Shown here piece by piece: positions 1 to 8,740 of a DNA stretch of 64,000 nucleotides (positions within the stretch are counted from its first letter, which is position 1; every line of letters starts with the position of its first letter). The stretch comes from Hyphomicrobiaceae bacterium (GTDB lineage: Bacteria > Pseudomonadota > Alphaproteobacteria > Rhizobiales > Hyphomicrobiaceae), in assembly GCA_041397645.1 (NCBI GenBank), contig JAWKWE010000004.1:124001-188000 (forward strand), given 5' to 3'. Made by a program: the position numbers and the translations under genes. Below the pieces are notes generated by a model, which was not told the DNA's origin, did no database searches, and saw only the letters and a program-made list of their open reading frames with translations.

Positions 1-1
1 C

Positions 2-508
2 GAGATTCATCGAGAAGACATCGCCACACTGCCTCATTGCCTGGCGCACCTGAAGGCGAGCCGCAATCGGTTCATCGTCTTTTGCGACGATCTCTCGTTC
101 GACAAGGACGACACCAGCTACAAATCGCTCAAAGCGGTTCTGGAAGGCGGCATCGAAGGCCGGCCGCAGAACGTGCTCTTTTACGCCACCTCGAACCGTC
201 GCCACCTGATGCCGCGCGACATGGTCGAGAACGAGCGCTCTACAGCCATCAACCCCTACGAGGCCGTGGAAGAGAAAGTCTCGTTATCGGACCGCTTCGG
301 TCTTTGGCTGGGCTTTCACAACGCGAGCCAGGACAACTACCTCGATATGGTCCGCGCGTATGTCGATCACTATCACCTTAAGGTGGACCCCAAGCAGCTT
401 GAGACCGAGGCATTGGAATGGTCCACCACCCGCGGCGCACGCTCGGGCCGTGTGGCCTGGCAGTTCATCCAGGATTTGGCGGGGCGGCTCGGAAAAACCC
501 TCGACTGA
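2..508 (+). CDS. DUF815-family P-loop ATPase, C-terminal part (left edge cut)
   Basis: The reading frame is open from the left edge and ends at a TGA at 506-508, so only the last 168 residues are present. The visible part has a Walker B-like stretch (FIVFCDDLSF) followed by a sensor-like segment (VLFYATSNRRHL), then the conserved S-x-x-DRFGLWLGF region. These are hallmarks of the DUF815 family of AAA-type ATP-binding proteins. The Walker A motif must lie outside the window. The cellular role of the family is not established. The downstream gene on the same strand begins 171 bases later and looks unrelated. Confidence 0.85.
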   Translation, partial: EIHREDIATLPHCLAHLKASRNRFIVFCDDLSFDKDDTSYKSLKAVLEGGIEGRPQNVLFYATSNRRHLMPRDMVENERSTAINPYEAVEEKVSLSDRFGLWLGFHNASQDNYLDMVRAYVDHYHLKVDPKQLETEALEWSTTRGARSGRVAWQFIQDLAGRLGKTLD

Positions 509-679
509 CCTGCACCGTCCAATATTAAGCCTTTTTCGGGCCTTTTCGGTATGCGGCTGGAACTTACGCCGCGTTCAGCATGTTGGCGTCATGATAAGAC
601 CTTGCCATCCGTTGATGGTATTTATGCTGACCACGCGCGTCCGACGCGCCAACCGGATGCCCGATCGCCAGAGGTTTTG

Positions 680-976
680 ATGATGAAGCGTTTTGCGTTG
701 CTTGCTCTTGCCGGCTGTGGACTTGCCACCATCGTGGCTTCGGCCCCAGCCGAGGCCCACCATTACCAAAGGCACGGAAAGGCCGCCCCGGTTCATTATG
801 GCGGCAAGCCGGGCTTGGGTTACTGGCGGCGCGGCCCAGCGAAGGGCTACGGATTCGGCTTTTCCAGCTACAAGGGCGATCCATTCGGTGGCGACGACTA
901 TTGGGACGGCGATAAGTGCTACTACGTCCACCACAAGAATTTCTGCGTGAAGAATCGCATCTTCACGGGATTCTAG
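680..976 (+). CDS. Small secreted Gly/Tyr/His-rich protein of unknown function
   Basis: A 98-residue protein. The ATG at 680 is preceded by AGAGG at good distance; a second ATG at 683 would shorten it by one residue. The N-terminus (MMKRFALLALAGCGLATIV) is a typical Sec signal peptide with likely cleavage after the first A-E-A. The mature part is rich in His, Gly, Tyr and Lys and has two cysteines near the end (DKCYYVHHKNFCVKN), which could form a disulfide in the periplasm. I do not recognise a family. It stands alone, convergent with the sugar transporter gene. Confidence 0.7.
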   Translation: MMKRFALLALAGCGLATIVASAPAEAHHYQRHGKAAPVHYGGKPGLGYWRRGPAKGYGFGFSSYKGDPFGGDDYWDGDKCYYVHHKNFCVKNRIFTGF

Positions 977-1006
977 CCGCTCGATTCTCGTTGAGAGTCG
1001 CCAATA

Positions 1007-2281
1007 TCAGACAGCGCTCGGGCGACCATGATCGCGCGTGCCGTAGTAGAATATGAACAAGTAGCTCGGCACCGCGAGCAAAGCGTAGGCAAGCTGGAAG
1101 TCGATGTGCGCTTTCAGGTGCGCAAACGCGAACGGCATTAATGCTCCACCAGCGATTGCCATAATGAGAAACGCCGAAGCGGTTTCCGTGTGACGTCCCA
1201 GCCCTCGGATCGCCAGCGGAAATATCGCCGGCCACATCATGGCATTCGCAAATCCCAAAGCTGCGATAAAGCCGACCGAGGTATATCCGCGCGTGAGGTA
1301 CGCACCGATGGTGAGCGCAACGCCGATTGCAGCCGAGACGGCGAGATAACGCTCCTGACTGACGAAGCGCGGAATGAGCATCAGCCCCGCTGCATAACCC
1401 ACCATCATGGCAAACAGCGTGTAGGAGGTGAACAACGCCGTCTGCGAGAGGGGAAGATCAAATCCAGCTCCGTACACTCCGATGGCATCGCCTGCCATGA
1501 CTTCCACGCCGACATATAAAAACAAGCAGACAACACCTAACCACAGATTCGCAGACCATAAGCTACCGCTGCGCTTGTCGGTGGTCGGCGCATCGTTGAC
1601 CGCCGAGGGCGACAAATCCGGCAGCCGAGATCGCAAGATCCAAACTCCAAGAAGCGCTAGCAACGCAGCCATGGCCATGTAAGGCCCGTGGACCTGCGCC
1701 GCAAAGGCATTCAGCAGATCATCGCGTGCTTGCGGCGTCGGCGCCGATTTCACCTTTGCGGCGAAGTCCTCAAGTCCGTGCAGCACCAACGCACCAAAAA
1801 CAATTGGAGCAAGGAAACCCGCAAACTTGTTTGCAAGCCCCATGAACGCAATTCTCTGCGCGGCGCTTTCTATCGGGCCGACAATGGAAATGTAGGGGTT
1901 GGACGCAGTCTGAAGCAGCGACAGGCCCGCACCGATCACGAATAGCCCGGTGAGCGCGCCGGGATACTGACGCAGGGTGGTGAATTCACCGAAGATGAAG
2001 GCCCCCGCCGCCATCACGAACAGCCCAATTGCCATTCCGGCCTTCATGCCGGTTCTCCGCAGTACTGCGGATGCCGGGAGTGCAAGAAAGAAATAAGATA
2101 GGTAAAACGCCATCGGGACAAGAAAGGCGTTCACGTCATTCAGATCGAAGGCCAGCTTGACAAAGGTGATGAGCGGTCCGTTGAGCCAAGTGACGAAGCC
2201 GAAGATGAAGAACAACACGCCGATGGTCACCATCGACTGCAACGTTTCGCTCTTGGCGATCCGTGTCTGCGTATTGCTCAC
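1007..2281 (-). CDS. Sugar MFS transporter, FucP/GluP type
   Basis: A 12-helix major facilitator of about 424 residues. The opening helix (ITIGVLFFIFGFVTWLNG-like) with the early N-G-P-L, and the segment LLQTASNPYISIVGP in helices 4-5, are diagnostic for the fucose/glucose/galactose-H+ symporter group (FucP, GluP). It should import a hexose with protons through the inner membrane; the exact sugar cannot be told. I chose the GTG at 2281 because GAGGG lies about 9 bases upstream; a longer frame to 2398 adds a polar tail unlike the family. No sugar catabolic gene is adjacent. Confidence 0.85.
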   Translation of the reverse strand: MSNTQTRIAKSETLQSMVTIGVLFFIFGFVTWLNGPLITFVKLAFDLNDVNAFLVPMAFYLSYFFLALPASAVLRRTGMKAGMAIGLFVMAAGAFIFGEFTTLRQYPGALTGLFVIGAGLSLLQTASNPYISIVGPIESAAQRIAFMGLANKFAGFLAPIVFGALVLHGLEDFAAKVKSAPTPQARDDLLNAFAAQVHGPYMAMAALLALLGVWILRSRLPDLSPSAVNDAPTTDKRSGSLWSANLWLGVVCLFLYVGVEVMAGDAIGVYGAGFDLPLSQTALFTSYTLFAMMVGYAAGLMLIPRFVSQERYLAVSAAIGVALTIGAYLTRGYTSVGFIAALGFANAMMWPAIFPLAIRGLGRHTETASAFLIMAIAGGALMPFAFAHLKAHIDFQLAYALLAVPSYLFIFYYGTRDHGRPSAV

Positions 2282-2420
2282 CGCGCGCGCCCTCAATGAA
2301 CCCTCGTTCGCTGCCCCATCCGTGGCAAGGCACGATTTCCGATTTTTCTTCGATCCGCAATCGCCTTGATGCCCTGCACGCAATGACAGGCCGATCAATC
2401 AGACCGCAGGCAAAATAAAA

Positions 2421-2449
2421 GAGGCCGGATCCCCGTCAGATCCGGCCTC
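2421..2449 (-). terminator. Rho-independent terminator after the LysM/M23 gene
   Basis: A perfect 11-bp stem (gaggccggatc / gatccggcctc) with a 7-base loop. Reading the minus strand it is followed by a T-rich stretch (ttttatttt). It lies about 80 bases beyond the stop of the M23 lipoprotein gene and would end the long minus-strand housekeeping chain. Confidence 0.85.
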
Positions 2450-2531
2450 AAGGCTTCCCTCTATGCTTCGCGCGTGGCGAACCGTATCCCGTGTTGTCCG
2501 GCGCTCTTTTACGAGAGTGCCGGTTTATTTT

Positions 2532-3998
2532 CTAAAGCGGCTCCATGAACGGCGTTGGATCGACGGGCTTTGAACCTTGCCGCAATTCGAAGTGAACCTG
2601 CGGCTGATCAACTGTTCCCGTCTTGCCAGCCTTGGCGATCACCTGTCCGCGGGTGACCTTGTCGCCGCGTTTGACAAGCATCTGATCGTTATGCGCATAC
2701 GCCGTCACCCATCCGTTATCGTGGCGAATGAGGATGAGGTTGCCGTAGCCCTTGAGCTCGCTCCCGGCGTAGGCAATCACGCCACTCTCGGCAGCATGCA
2801 CGTCCGTCCCGAGCGGCACCGACAGATTGACGCCATCGTTGTGCGTGCCATCCGGGCGTCCGCCGAAACCGGAGATGACGCGACCCACGGCAGGCCAGCG
2901 CAGCTTTCCATCGGAAGCAGCCGCCTGTTCCGGCGGAACCGCGATCGCCACCTTGTCACCTTTGGGGGCGACACCGGCTGAAGGCTGTGGCGGTACGGGC
3001 GCCACGGTTTCGGCAGGCTGCGAAGAGTTGATGATTGTCGGCTGCGCAGAGCTTTCTGAGATGTTCACCGGAGCGGAAGGAGCCGGCGGCGGAGGCGCAA
3101 CCGGCGCAGCGGTCGGAATGACACCGGGCTGCGGGCTCGCATCAATTGCAGCAGTCTTCGTCAAAGGAACCGCGGCCGTCTGCGGATACGTCTGGGGAAC
3201 TCTCAGAACTGTTCCCGCGCGCACCTTCAGCGGATTGGTGATTCCATTGACTTGCTGTAACTCCGTGAAGGGCACCTTATAGGTGCGGGCCACGGCATAG
3301 ATAGAGTCACCGGGCTGCATTGTGTAGCTCTGAGTGTACTTGGAAGCGACATCCGACGAAACAGCTACCGGTGGCGCGGGAATCGCAGCCGGTGCGGCTG
3401 CTGCCATCTGAACGCTGGCGCCCGCCGGCAGATAGAGCTTCTGGCCCGGCCTGATGTCAGGAGACGTCAAGCCATTCACGCTCATCAGCTCGGCGAGCGA
3501 GACTTGATGACGGCGCGACAAACCATAAAGCGTGTCGCCGGATTGAACTTCGATAGCCGAACCGCGCTCTGGCTGCGAGACCGACGCAGGCGGCGTCGCC
3601 ATCGCAACTCTCTGCTCGCCACCGGGCCAATAGAGAGGCTTGGTTCGCTGAGGCATTGCAGGCGCCGCCGCAACGGAAGCTGGCGGAGGGGGCGCATAGG
3701 CGCTTGGCGGCGTCGCATCGGGTAAAGCTTGAGCCTCTACCCCCTGCGGACCGCCCGCCCCGTAAGGTCCCGGATGCTGCGCATGCGCGACTGGGTTGAC
3801 ATAATCCGTCGAACCGGGGCTCGCCGATTCAACAGATGACGTCGACTCTGGGGGATCGTTGAGGTTGAACGAAGCGCTGTCAAAGCGCGTGACGTCCGCA
3901 CTGCAGCCGGAGGCTACCGCGGATAGAATTAAAGCGGCACAATGCGCGGGTTTGAGGCCAAAACGACCGCGCCAGCCGAAGCCAGACAAATACATCAT
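2532..3998 (-). CDS. LysM/M23 (LytM-type) lipoprotein, probably a non-catalytic amidase activator
   Basis: A 488-residue lipoprotein. A long signal ends in a lipobox (AVASGC, Cys32). Two LysM domains follow at about 148-190 and 224-268, then a Pro/Ala-rich linker, and an M23 peptidase domain at about 375-485. LysM binds peptidoglycan. The M23 centre is changed: the first motif reads HNDGVN (Asp ligand replaced by Asn) and the second reads QVHFELR (first His of HxH replaced by Gln), so catalysis is doubtful. This resembles NlpD/EnvC-type activators of cell-wall amidases. The ATG at 3998 has AGAGG 8 bases upstream; ATGs at 4022/4019 lack this. A CtrA-type box lies just upstream. Confidence 0.85.
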   Translation of the reverse strand: MMYLSGFGWRGRFGLKPAHCAALILSAVASGCSADVTRFDSASFNLNDPPESTSSVESASPGSTDYVNPVAHAQHPGPYGAGGPQGVEAQALPDATPPSAYAPPPPASVAAAPAMPQRTKPLYWPGGEQRVAMATPPASVSQPERGSAIEVQSGDTLYGLSRRHQVSLAELMSVNGLTSPDIRPGQKLYLPAGASVQMAAAAPAAIPAPPVAVSSDVASKYTQSYTMQPGDSIYAVARTYKVPFTELQQVNGITNPLKVRAGTVLRVPQTYPQTAAVPLTKTAAIDASPQPGVIPTAAPVAPPPPAPSAPVNISESSAQPTIINSSQPAETVAPVPPQPSAGVAPKGDKVAIAVPPEQAAASDGKLRWPAVGRVISGFGGRPDGTHNDGVNLSVPLGTDVHAAESGVIAYAGSELKGYGNLILIRHDNGWVTAYAHNDQMLVKRGDKVTRGQVIAKAGKTGTVDQPQVHFELRQGSKPVDPTPFMEPL

Positions 3999-4040
3999 GA
4001 TACGCACCTCTACTCGCATCATCCATTAACCTTCCTTCGG

Positions 4041-4056
4041 TTAACGCCCAGTTAAC
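4041..4056 (-). promoter_or_regulatory. CtrA-type box (TTAA-N7-TTAAC)
   Basis: The plus strand reads ttaacgcccagttaac, an exact match to the full CtrA consensus TTAA-N7-TTAAC. A further TTAAC half-site lies at 4026-4030. It sits about 43-58 bases upstream of the chosen start of the LysM/M23 gene, a place suited to control of its promoter. CtrA is the cell-cycle master regulator of alphaproteobacteria, so cell-cycle timing of a division-related LytM protein is a reasonable inference. Confidence 0.55.
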
Positions 4057-4279
4057 GCGACTGGAGATGCGATCCCGCGCTGTCCTTCCCACAAGGCGCT
4101 CAGGAGGATGCAAGGTGCTTCGGGCTAAATCGTCCGCACACGTAAAACCATTGAGAGTTCTACGCTTCCCGCCGTCTTCGCCATCTCGAATTATTAGACG
4201 CAGAATGCGCTTAATTCGGGGACGGAATTCGGCATTACCTTGTCTTTTGCGGTGTCTGCAACTCTTAACGCAGGGTCCT

Positions 4280-5053
4280 TCAGACAGCGTTTTTTAGATG
4301 TTCAGACAGCGCAACAACGGCCGATGGATCGGTCATATCCACGCTCAAGGGCGTTACCGAAATCTTTTTTTCAGCCATAGCCGCAAGGTCCGAACCCTCG
4401 ATAAGCGTCGAGCGGCGACGCTCAAAACCGAACCAGAAATATGGCGTTCCCCACGGGTCGGTCCGGCTGTCGATATGCAGCGAAGCCTGATCGCGAATGC
4501 CCTGGCGCGTGACGGTGACACCGGCGATCTCATCGGCTCCAACGCCCGGGAAATTCACGTTCATCAACCGCCCCGGAGCCCACGGCCCTTTGAGCAGCGC
4601 GTTGATCAATTTGGGCGCGTGTACGAGCGGCGTATCCCAAATCGGTTTGCGGTCGCCTTCCTCGAAGCCCAGCATCAACGACAGCGCGATTGAGCGGATG
4701 CCGAGAAGCGTACCCTCCATCGCGGCCGCAACAGTCCCCGAGTATGTGATGTCCTCGGCGAGATTGGAGCCGTGATTGATACCTGAGAGAACGAGATCGG
4801 GCGGCTGGTCCTTCATGATGTGGCGCACGGCCATGATCACGCAATCGGTGGGCGTACCTGCCGTCGCGAAGGTTCGCGCATCGATCTGGCGCAATCGCAG
4901 CGGCTCGTGCAACGTCATCGAGTGCGCTGTGCCCGATTGATTGGTTTCCGGAGCGACCGTCCACACGTCGCCAGAAATGCCCCGCGCAATAGTGGTGAGA
5001 ACCTCCAGGCCCTTCGCGTGAATGCCGTCGTCGTTGGTCACTAGAATGCGCAT
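4280..5053 (-). CDS. surE: 5'/3'-nucleotidase SurE
   Basis: A 257-residue protein starting MRILVTNDDGIHAKG, the family hallmark with the metal-binding Asp pair. The other SurE motifs are present: NQSGTAHS (metal-binding Ser) and SGINHGSNL (metal-binding Asn). It dephosphorylates nucleoside monophosphates in the cytoplasm and is linked to stationary-phase survival in other bacteria. The ATG at 5053 has AGAAGGA upstream; a start at 5068 would add five residues. In related genomes surE is usually followed by pcm, but here the 257 bases before the M23 gene hold no pcm. It follows the small gene at 5094-5342 by 40 bases. Confidence 0.95.
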   Translation of the reverse strand: MRILVTNDDGIHAKGLEVLTTIARGISGDVWTVAPETNQSGTAHSMTLHEPLRLRQIDARTFATAGTPTDCVIMAVRHIMKDQPPDLVLSGINHGSNLAEDITYSGTVAAAMEGTLLGIRSIALSLMLGFEEGDRKPIWDTPLVHAPKLINALLKGPWAPGRLMNVNFPGVGADEIAGVTVTRQGIRDQASLHIDSRTDPWGTPYFWFGFERRRSTLIEGSDLAAMAEKKISVTPLSVDMTDPSAVVALSEHLKNAV

Positions 5054-5093
5054 CGCGGTCCTTCTCAATTCTCAACGTGCGCGCGGCACCGGC

Positions 5094-5342
5094 TCAGTTG
5101 ATCACATCCCCAGTTACGCTGACACGAATGCCGCAACTGCCTGCCTGCGCTGCAGCTTCTTCGTCGCGCATGCCAGTCGCCGTCACTTCATCGGGGTGCA
5201 GGCACCAGACGCGCTCTGCGGCGTACACAAATACTCCGATCTGATCCTGCTCGACCAGTCCGATGACATATCCGCGTTGACCCGCCACCTCTTCATCGAC
5301 GAAGTCCGGGCTTATTATGACTATGTCGTAGGTTCTTAACAC
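5094..5342 (-). CDS. Small Imm31-like protein between serS and surE
   Basis: An 82-residue acidic protein, starting at GTG 5342 with a GGGGA stretch about 10 bases upstream. The pattern Y-x-I-V-I-x...G-Q-x-G-Y-V-I-G...G-V...W-C-L-x-P-D-E-V-x-A-T-G resembles the small SH3-like Imm31 fold as I remember it. That assignment is from memory and uncertain. It fits tightly between serS (45 bases) and surE (40 bases), so it is probably co-transcribed. No toxin gene is adjacent, which argues against a classical immunity role here. Confidence 0.5.
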   Translation of the reverse strand: MLRTYDIVIISPDFVDEEVAGQRGYVIGLVEQDQIGVFVYAAERVWCLHPDEVTATGMRDEEAAAQAGSCGIRVSVTGDVIN

Positions 5343-5387
5343 GCGGGCTTTTATCCCCTACTCATTCCAGCGGCCAAATGGCACGCG

Positions 5388-6770
5388 CTAAGCTTTGGCG
5401 ATCTTTTCCAAGCCGCCCATGTAACCGCGCAGCACTTCAGGAACGACAATCGACCCGTCGGCCTGCTGATAGTTCTCCATGACGGCGATGAGTGTGCGCC
5501 CAACCGCAAGACCCGAGCCGTTGAGCGTATGAACGTGGCGAACATCCTTACCGCCTTTGACGCGATAACGTGCATTCATACGGCGCGCCTGGAAATCACC
5601 ACAGACCGAGCATGAGGAAATTTCGCGATAGGCGTCCTGACCGGGCAGCCACACTTCGAGGTCGTATGTCTTCTGCGAAGCAAATCCCATGTCGCCCGTA
5701 CACAGAAGCATTGTACGGAACGGCAGCTCTAGCCGCTTCAAGACTTCCTCGGCACATCCCGTCATGCGCTCATGCTCTTCCAGCGACTGCTCGGGCGTGG
5801 TGATGGTGACGAGTTCAACCTTCGAGAACTGATGCTGGCGAATCATGCCGCGCGTATCGCGTCCCGCGGCCCCTGCTTCAGAACGAAAGCACGGCGTCCA
5901 CGCCGTCATACGCATCGGCAGTTTGTCCTCATCGAGGATCTGCTCGCGAACAATGTTGGTGAGAGGAATCTCGGCAGTCGGAACGAGCCAGAAGTTTTCC
6001 TCTTTGACGTCCTCGGGATCGATGTAAGGCTCGACGCGCTGCGTGGCGGCAATGGCCTGCAACGTTTTCACATAATCGAGCCCGCGAAACGCCGAAAACA
6101 GATCGCCTTCAAACTTCGGCAGGTTGCCGGTGCCGTACGCAGCCTGGTCTTTCACCAGCAGCGGAGGATTGTGCTCGGTGTATCCGCCCAGATTCCCATT
6201 TGCCGGGGCGGTATGAAGATCGAGCATGAAGGATGCGATCGCACGCTCCAATCGAGCCAGGGATCCCCTGAGGATCACAAAGCGGGCTCCTGAGATCCGT
6301 GCTGCGGCTTCGAAGTCCATCAAACCCAGCGCCTCGCCAAGCTCGAAATGCTGCTTTGGCGCAAAGTCGAATTTTTTTGGCGTGCCGACGCGACGGACTT
6401 CCGTGTTGTCGTGCTCGTCCTTGCCGAGCGGCACATCTTCACGCGGCATGTTTGGAATAACGGCAAGCTTTGCATCAAGCGCAGCCTGCATCACCCGTTC
6501 TTCGTCTTCTCCCTTGGAGATAGCTTCCTTGAGGTCGGCAACTTCCGCCATCAGCTTGGAAGCAAGCGCTTCATCCTTTGCACCCTTGGCTTTGCCGATC
6601 TCCTTGGAGGCTGCATTGCGCCGCGATTGGGCTTCCTGCAGGCGCGTCTTCACGGCACGCAGAGCTTCGTCATCCCGGATCAACCCCTGAGCCAATGGCT
6701 CCAGCCCCCTGCGGGCGAGCGCGGCATCGAAGCTGTCTGCGTTGTCTCTGATCCATTTGATGTCGAACAC
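5388..6770 (-). CDS. serS: Serine--tRNA ligase
   Basis: A 460-residue class II aminoacyl-tRNA synthetase that charges tRNA-Ser and tRNA-Sec. The N-terminal coiled-coil arm (about 30-105) that grips the long variable arm of tRNA-Ser is visible as an Ala/Lys/Glu-rich helical stretch. Motif 2 (FRSEAGAAGRDTRGMIRQHQF) and motif 3 (GSGLAVGRTLIAVMEN) are intact. The start is GTG at 6770 (MFDIKWIRDN), with an AGAGGGA stretch upstream. It lies downstream of tatC in the conserved tat-serS-surE chain. Confidence 0.97.
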   Translation of the reverse strand: MFDIKWIRDNADSFDAALARRGLEPLAQGLIRDDEALRAVKTRLQEAQSRRNAASKEIGKAKGAKDEALASKLMAEVADLKEAISKGEDEERVMQAALDAKLAVIPNMPREDVPLGKDEHDNTEVRRVGTPKKFDFAPKQHFELGEALGLMDFEAAARISGARFVILRGSLARLERAIASFMLDLHTAPANGNLGGYTEHNPPLLVKDQAAYGTGNLPKFEGDLFSAFRGLDYVKTLQAIAATQRVEPYIDPEDVKEENFWLVPTAEIPLTNIVREQILDEDKLPMRMTAWTPCFRSEAGAAGRDTRGMIRQHQFSKVELVTITTPEQSLEEHERMTGCAEEVLKRLELPFRTMLLCTGDMGFASQKTYDLEVWLPGQDAYREISSCSVCGDFQARRMNARYRVKGGKDVRHVHTLNGSGLAVGRTLIAVMENYQQADGSIVVPEVLRGYMGGLEKIAKA

Positions 6771-6932
6771 GAGGCGCTATCCCTCTCAATTGGCGGTTGG
6801 CCGGATTTTAGGGATCGTCATAATGCGCGCCGCGCTCATGGTCCAGCGGGGCAGGCCGAGTTCCGGCCCCTCCCCGTGCGACCTATCGCGAAGATCGGAA
6901 AAATAGGCGTCTGGAAAGCTGGAAAAACCGCC

Positions 6933-7763
6933 TCAGGCGCTTTCCCCCTCTTTCTCCTTGGCCTTCATCATGCGTTCTACGTAGCGCACGGCGATAATGG
7001 ATCCCTCGTACAGCAGAACCGTGGGAAGGGCCATGATGACCATGCTCAACGCATCGGGCGGGGTCATGAGCGCCGCCATTGCGAAGATGCCGACGATTGC
7101 GTAGCGGCGCGCGCCGACAAGCCCATCGGCCGTCACCACGCCCGCACGAGCCAGCAGCGTCACAACAACAGGAAGCTGGAACACGATACCGAAGCCGAAA
7201 ATGAGGGTCATGATCAGCGACAGATATTCCGACACCTTCGGCATCAGCTCGATGGTCGGGCCCGACCCGTCGCCTGCACTCGCAAGACCGAGCGAGAACT
7301 TAATGAGCACGGGCATTGCGATGAAGTAGACGACCATCGCGCCAACCACGAACAGGATCGGCGTCGCGATGAGATACGGTAGAAATGCCTTGCGCTCGTT
7401 CTTGTACAGCCCCGGAGCGACGAACTTGTAGATCTGCATCGCGACTATCGGGAAGGAGATAAACCCGGCACCGAACATCGCGAGCTTCACATGCGTCATG
7501 ATCTGCTCAAGAAAATGCGTCGCGATCAGCCGCACGTGGCTGCTGCCGGATGCCCACTCATACGGCCACACAAGAACGTTGTAGATGTGGCGTGCAACCG
7601 AGAAGCAGAGCAAGAAGGCGACGAAGAAGGCCAGCAACGCATAGATCAGCCGCGTGCGCAGCTCGATGAGATGATCGAGTAGCGGCGCTTTGGAAGCGTC
7701 GATCTCGTCCTGGCCGTTTTTCTTGTCGTTGCTGTCGCCAGACCCTGTGAGCTTGTCGAGCAC
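6933..7763 (-). CDS. tatC: Sec-independent protein translocase TatC
   Basis: A 276-residue inner-membrane protein with six predicted helices. It has the family features APLLDHLIELRTRL at the cytoplasmic N-terminus and the FGFGIVFQLPVVV helix. TatC binds the twin-arginine signal peptide and, with TatB, forms the receptor for folded exported proteins. The start is GTG at 7763, six bases after the tatB stop, so translation is likely coupled. Typical cargo includes some redox proteins. Confidence 0.97.
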   Translation of the reverse strand: MLDKLTGSGDSNDKKNGQDEIDASKAPLLDHLIELRTRLIYALLAFFVAFLLCFSVARHIYNVLVWPYEWASGSSHVRLIATHFLEQIMTHVKLAMFGAGFISFPIVAMQIYKFVAPGLYKNERKAFLPYLIATPILFVVGAMVVYFIAMPVLIKFSLGLASAGDGSGPTIELMPKVSEYLSLIMTLIFGFGIVFQLPVVVTLLARAGVVTADGLVGARRYAIVGIFAMAALMTPPDALSMVIMALPTVLLYEGSIIAVRYVERMMKAKEKEGESA

Positions 7764-7769
7764 GGTTGA

Positions 7770-8339
7770 TCAAGTCTCCGGGTTGGCTGGAGAGGGCATC
7801 GGGACGCTGGCTGGATCCGGCAAATCAGATTTCGCAGTCGCGGGTGTCGCCCTATCCTGCTCATGGTCATCCGTGGCGGTGCTAACCGGTTCGGCCGGTG
7901 CCGTCGTATCTGAAGACGAGGCGGCAACTTCCGGCTTCGGCCTCACATAGACCTGCCCCGTCGGCGCGGGCGTTGGAAACACCGCCGCAGCAGCCGCCGC
8001 AGTGAAGGATCCCGGTTGGCCACTCGCGGCAGTCGCCGACGCGCTCTGCGCACCTGCCTGAAGGGCTGTCGCCTGGCCTGCGTCCTTAAGTGCATTCTCA
8101 GCGCCCATGACCTCCGCATTCACGGAGGCCTGCATCTTCTTCATCTCTTCCTTCATCGCATCGAGTTCGGCTTCGCGCATGGCGGCGTCGAACTGAGCGC
8201 GGAAATCAGAAGCGTGGCGGCGCAATATTCCTGCGTACCGTCCGATGGTGCGCAAAAATACCGGCAGCTCCTTGGGACCAACGAACAGCAAGGTCACCAC
8301 GGCAAGGATGAGCAGCTCACTCCAGCCAATTTCGAGCAT
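7770..8339 (-). CDS. tatB: Sec-independent protein translocase TatB
   Basis: A 189-residue protein starting MLEIGWSELLILAVVTLLFVGPKELP: one N-terminal membrane helix, the conserved Glu and G-P hinge, then an amphipathic helix. The C-terminal half is a long Ala/Pro/Thr-rich, probably disordered tail, usual in alphaproteobacterial TatB. It works with TatC in substrate recognition. Confidence 0.95.
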   Translation of the reverse strand: MLEIGWSELLILAVVTLLFVGPKELPVFLRTIGRYAGILRRHASDFRAQFDAAMREAELDAMKEEMKKMQASVNAEVMGAENALKDAGQATALQAGAQSASATAASGQPGSFTAAAAAAVFPTPAPTGQVYVRPKPEVAASSSDTTAPAEPVSTATDDHEQDRATPATAKSDLPDPASVPMPSPANPET

Positions 8340-8392
8340 GTGTATCCGTCCGCCCGGCTATGGGCTCAACACAGAGAAGCCTGGACGGCGCG

Positions 8393-8599
8393 TCAGCCGG
8401 TTTTCTCGCGCGTGGAGACGTCGTTGTCGATCGTCTTGGGAGGCTCGGACTTGGCGATCTCCTCGTCCTCCGCCATGCCCTTCTTGAAGCTCTTGATGCC
8501 TTTGGCGACGTCGCCCATGAGCTCGGAAATCTTACCGCGTCCGAACAGAAGCAAGCCGACCACAATCAAAAGCAGGAAATGCTGTGCACTAAGACCCAT
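8393..8599 (-). CDS. tatA: Sec-independent protein translocase TatA
   Basis: A 68-residue protein with one membrane helix (QHFLLLIVVGLLLFGRGKI), the F-G-R-G-K-I hinge and an amphipathic helix (VAKGIKSFKKGM). TatA oligomerises to form the translocation pore. It is the first tat gene; tatB starts 53 bases downstream. In relatives scpB usually lies directly upstream, but here an ABC ATPase gene is placed between. Confidence 0.95.
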   Translation of the reverse strand: MGLSAQHFLLLIVVGLLLFGRGKISELMGDVAKGIKSFKKGMAEDEEIAKSEPPKTIDNDVSTREKTG

Positions 8600-8740
8600 G
8601 GAACGAAACCTTCTCGAATTTGTCCGCTGGTGGAGGTTTAACCACCTAGCACCATTTCAGGGCACTATTGCAGAAGTGCCCCCTCCCGGCAAGTTCAAGG
8701 GGCCTGCCACAGCCTTAAGGAGAAGCAATGTTGGATGTAC

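Noticed and set aside
6348..7382. 344-codon plus-strand frame
   Set aside because: It lies antisense to serS and tatC, both certain genes, and its product has no membrane or domain pattern.
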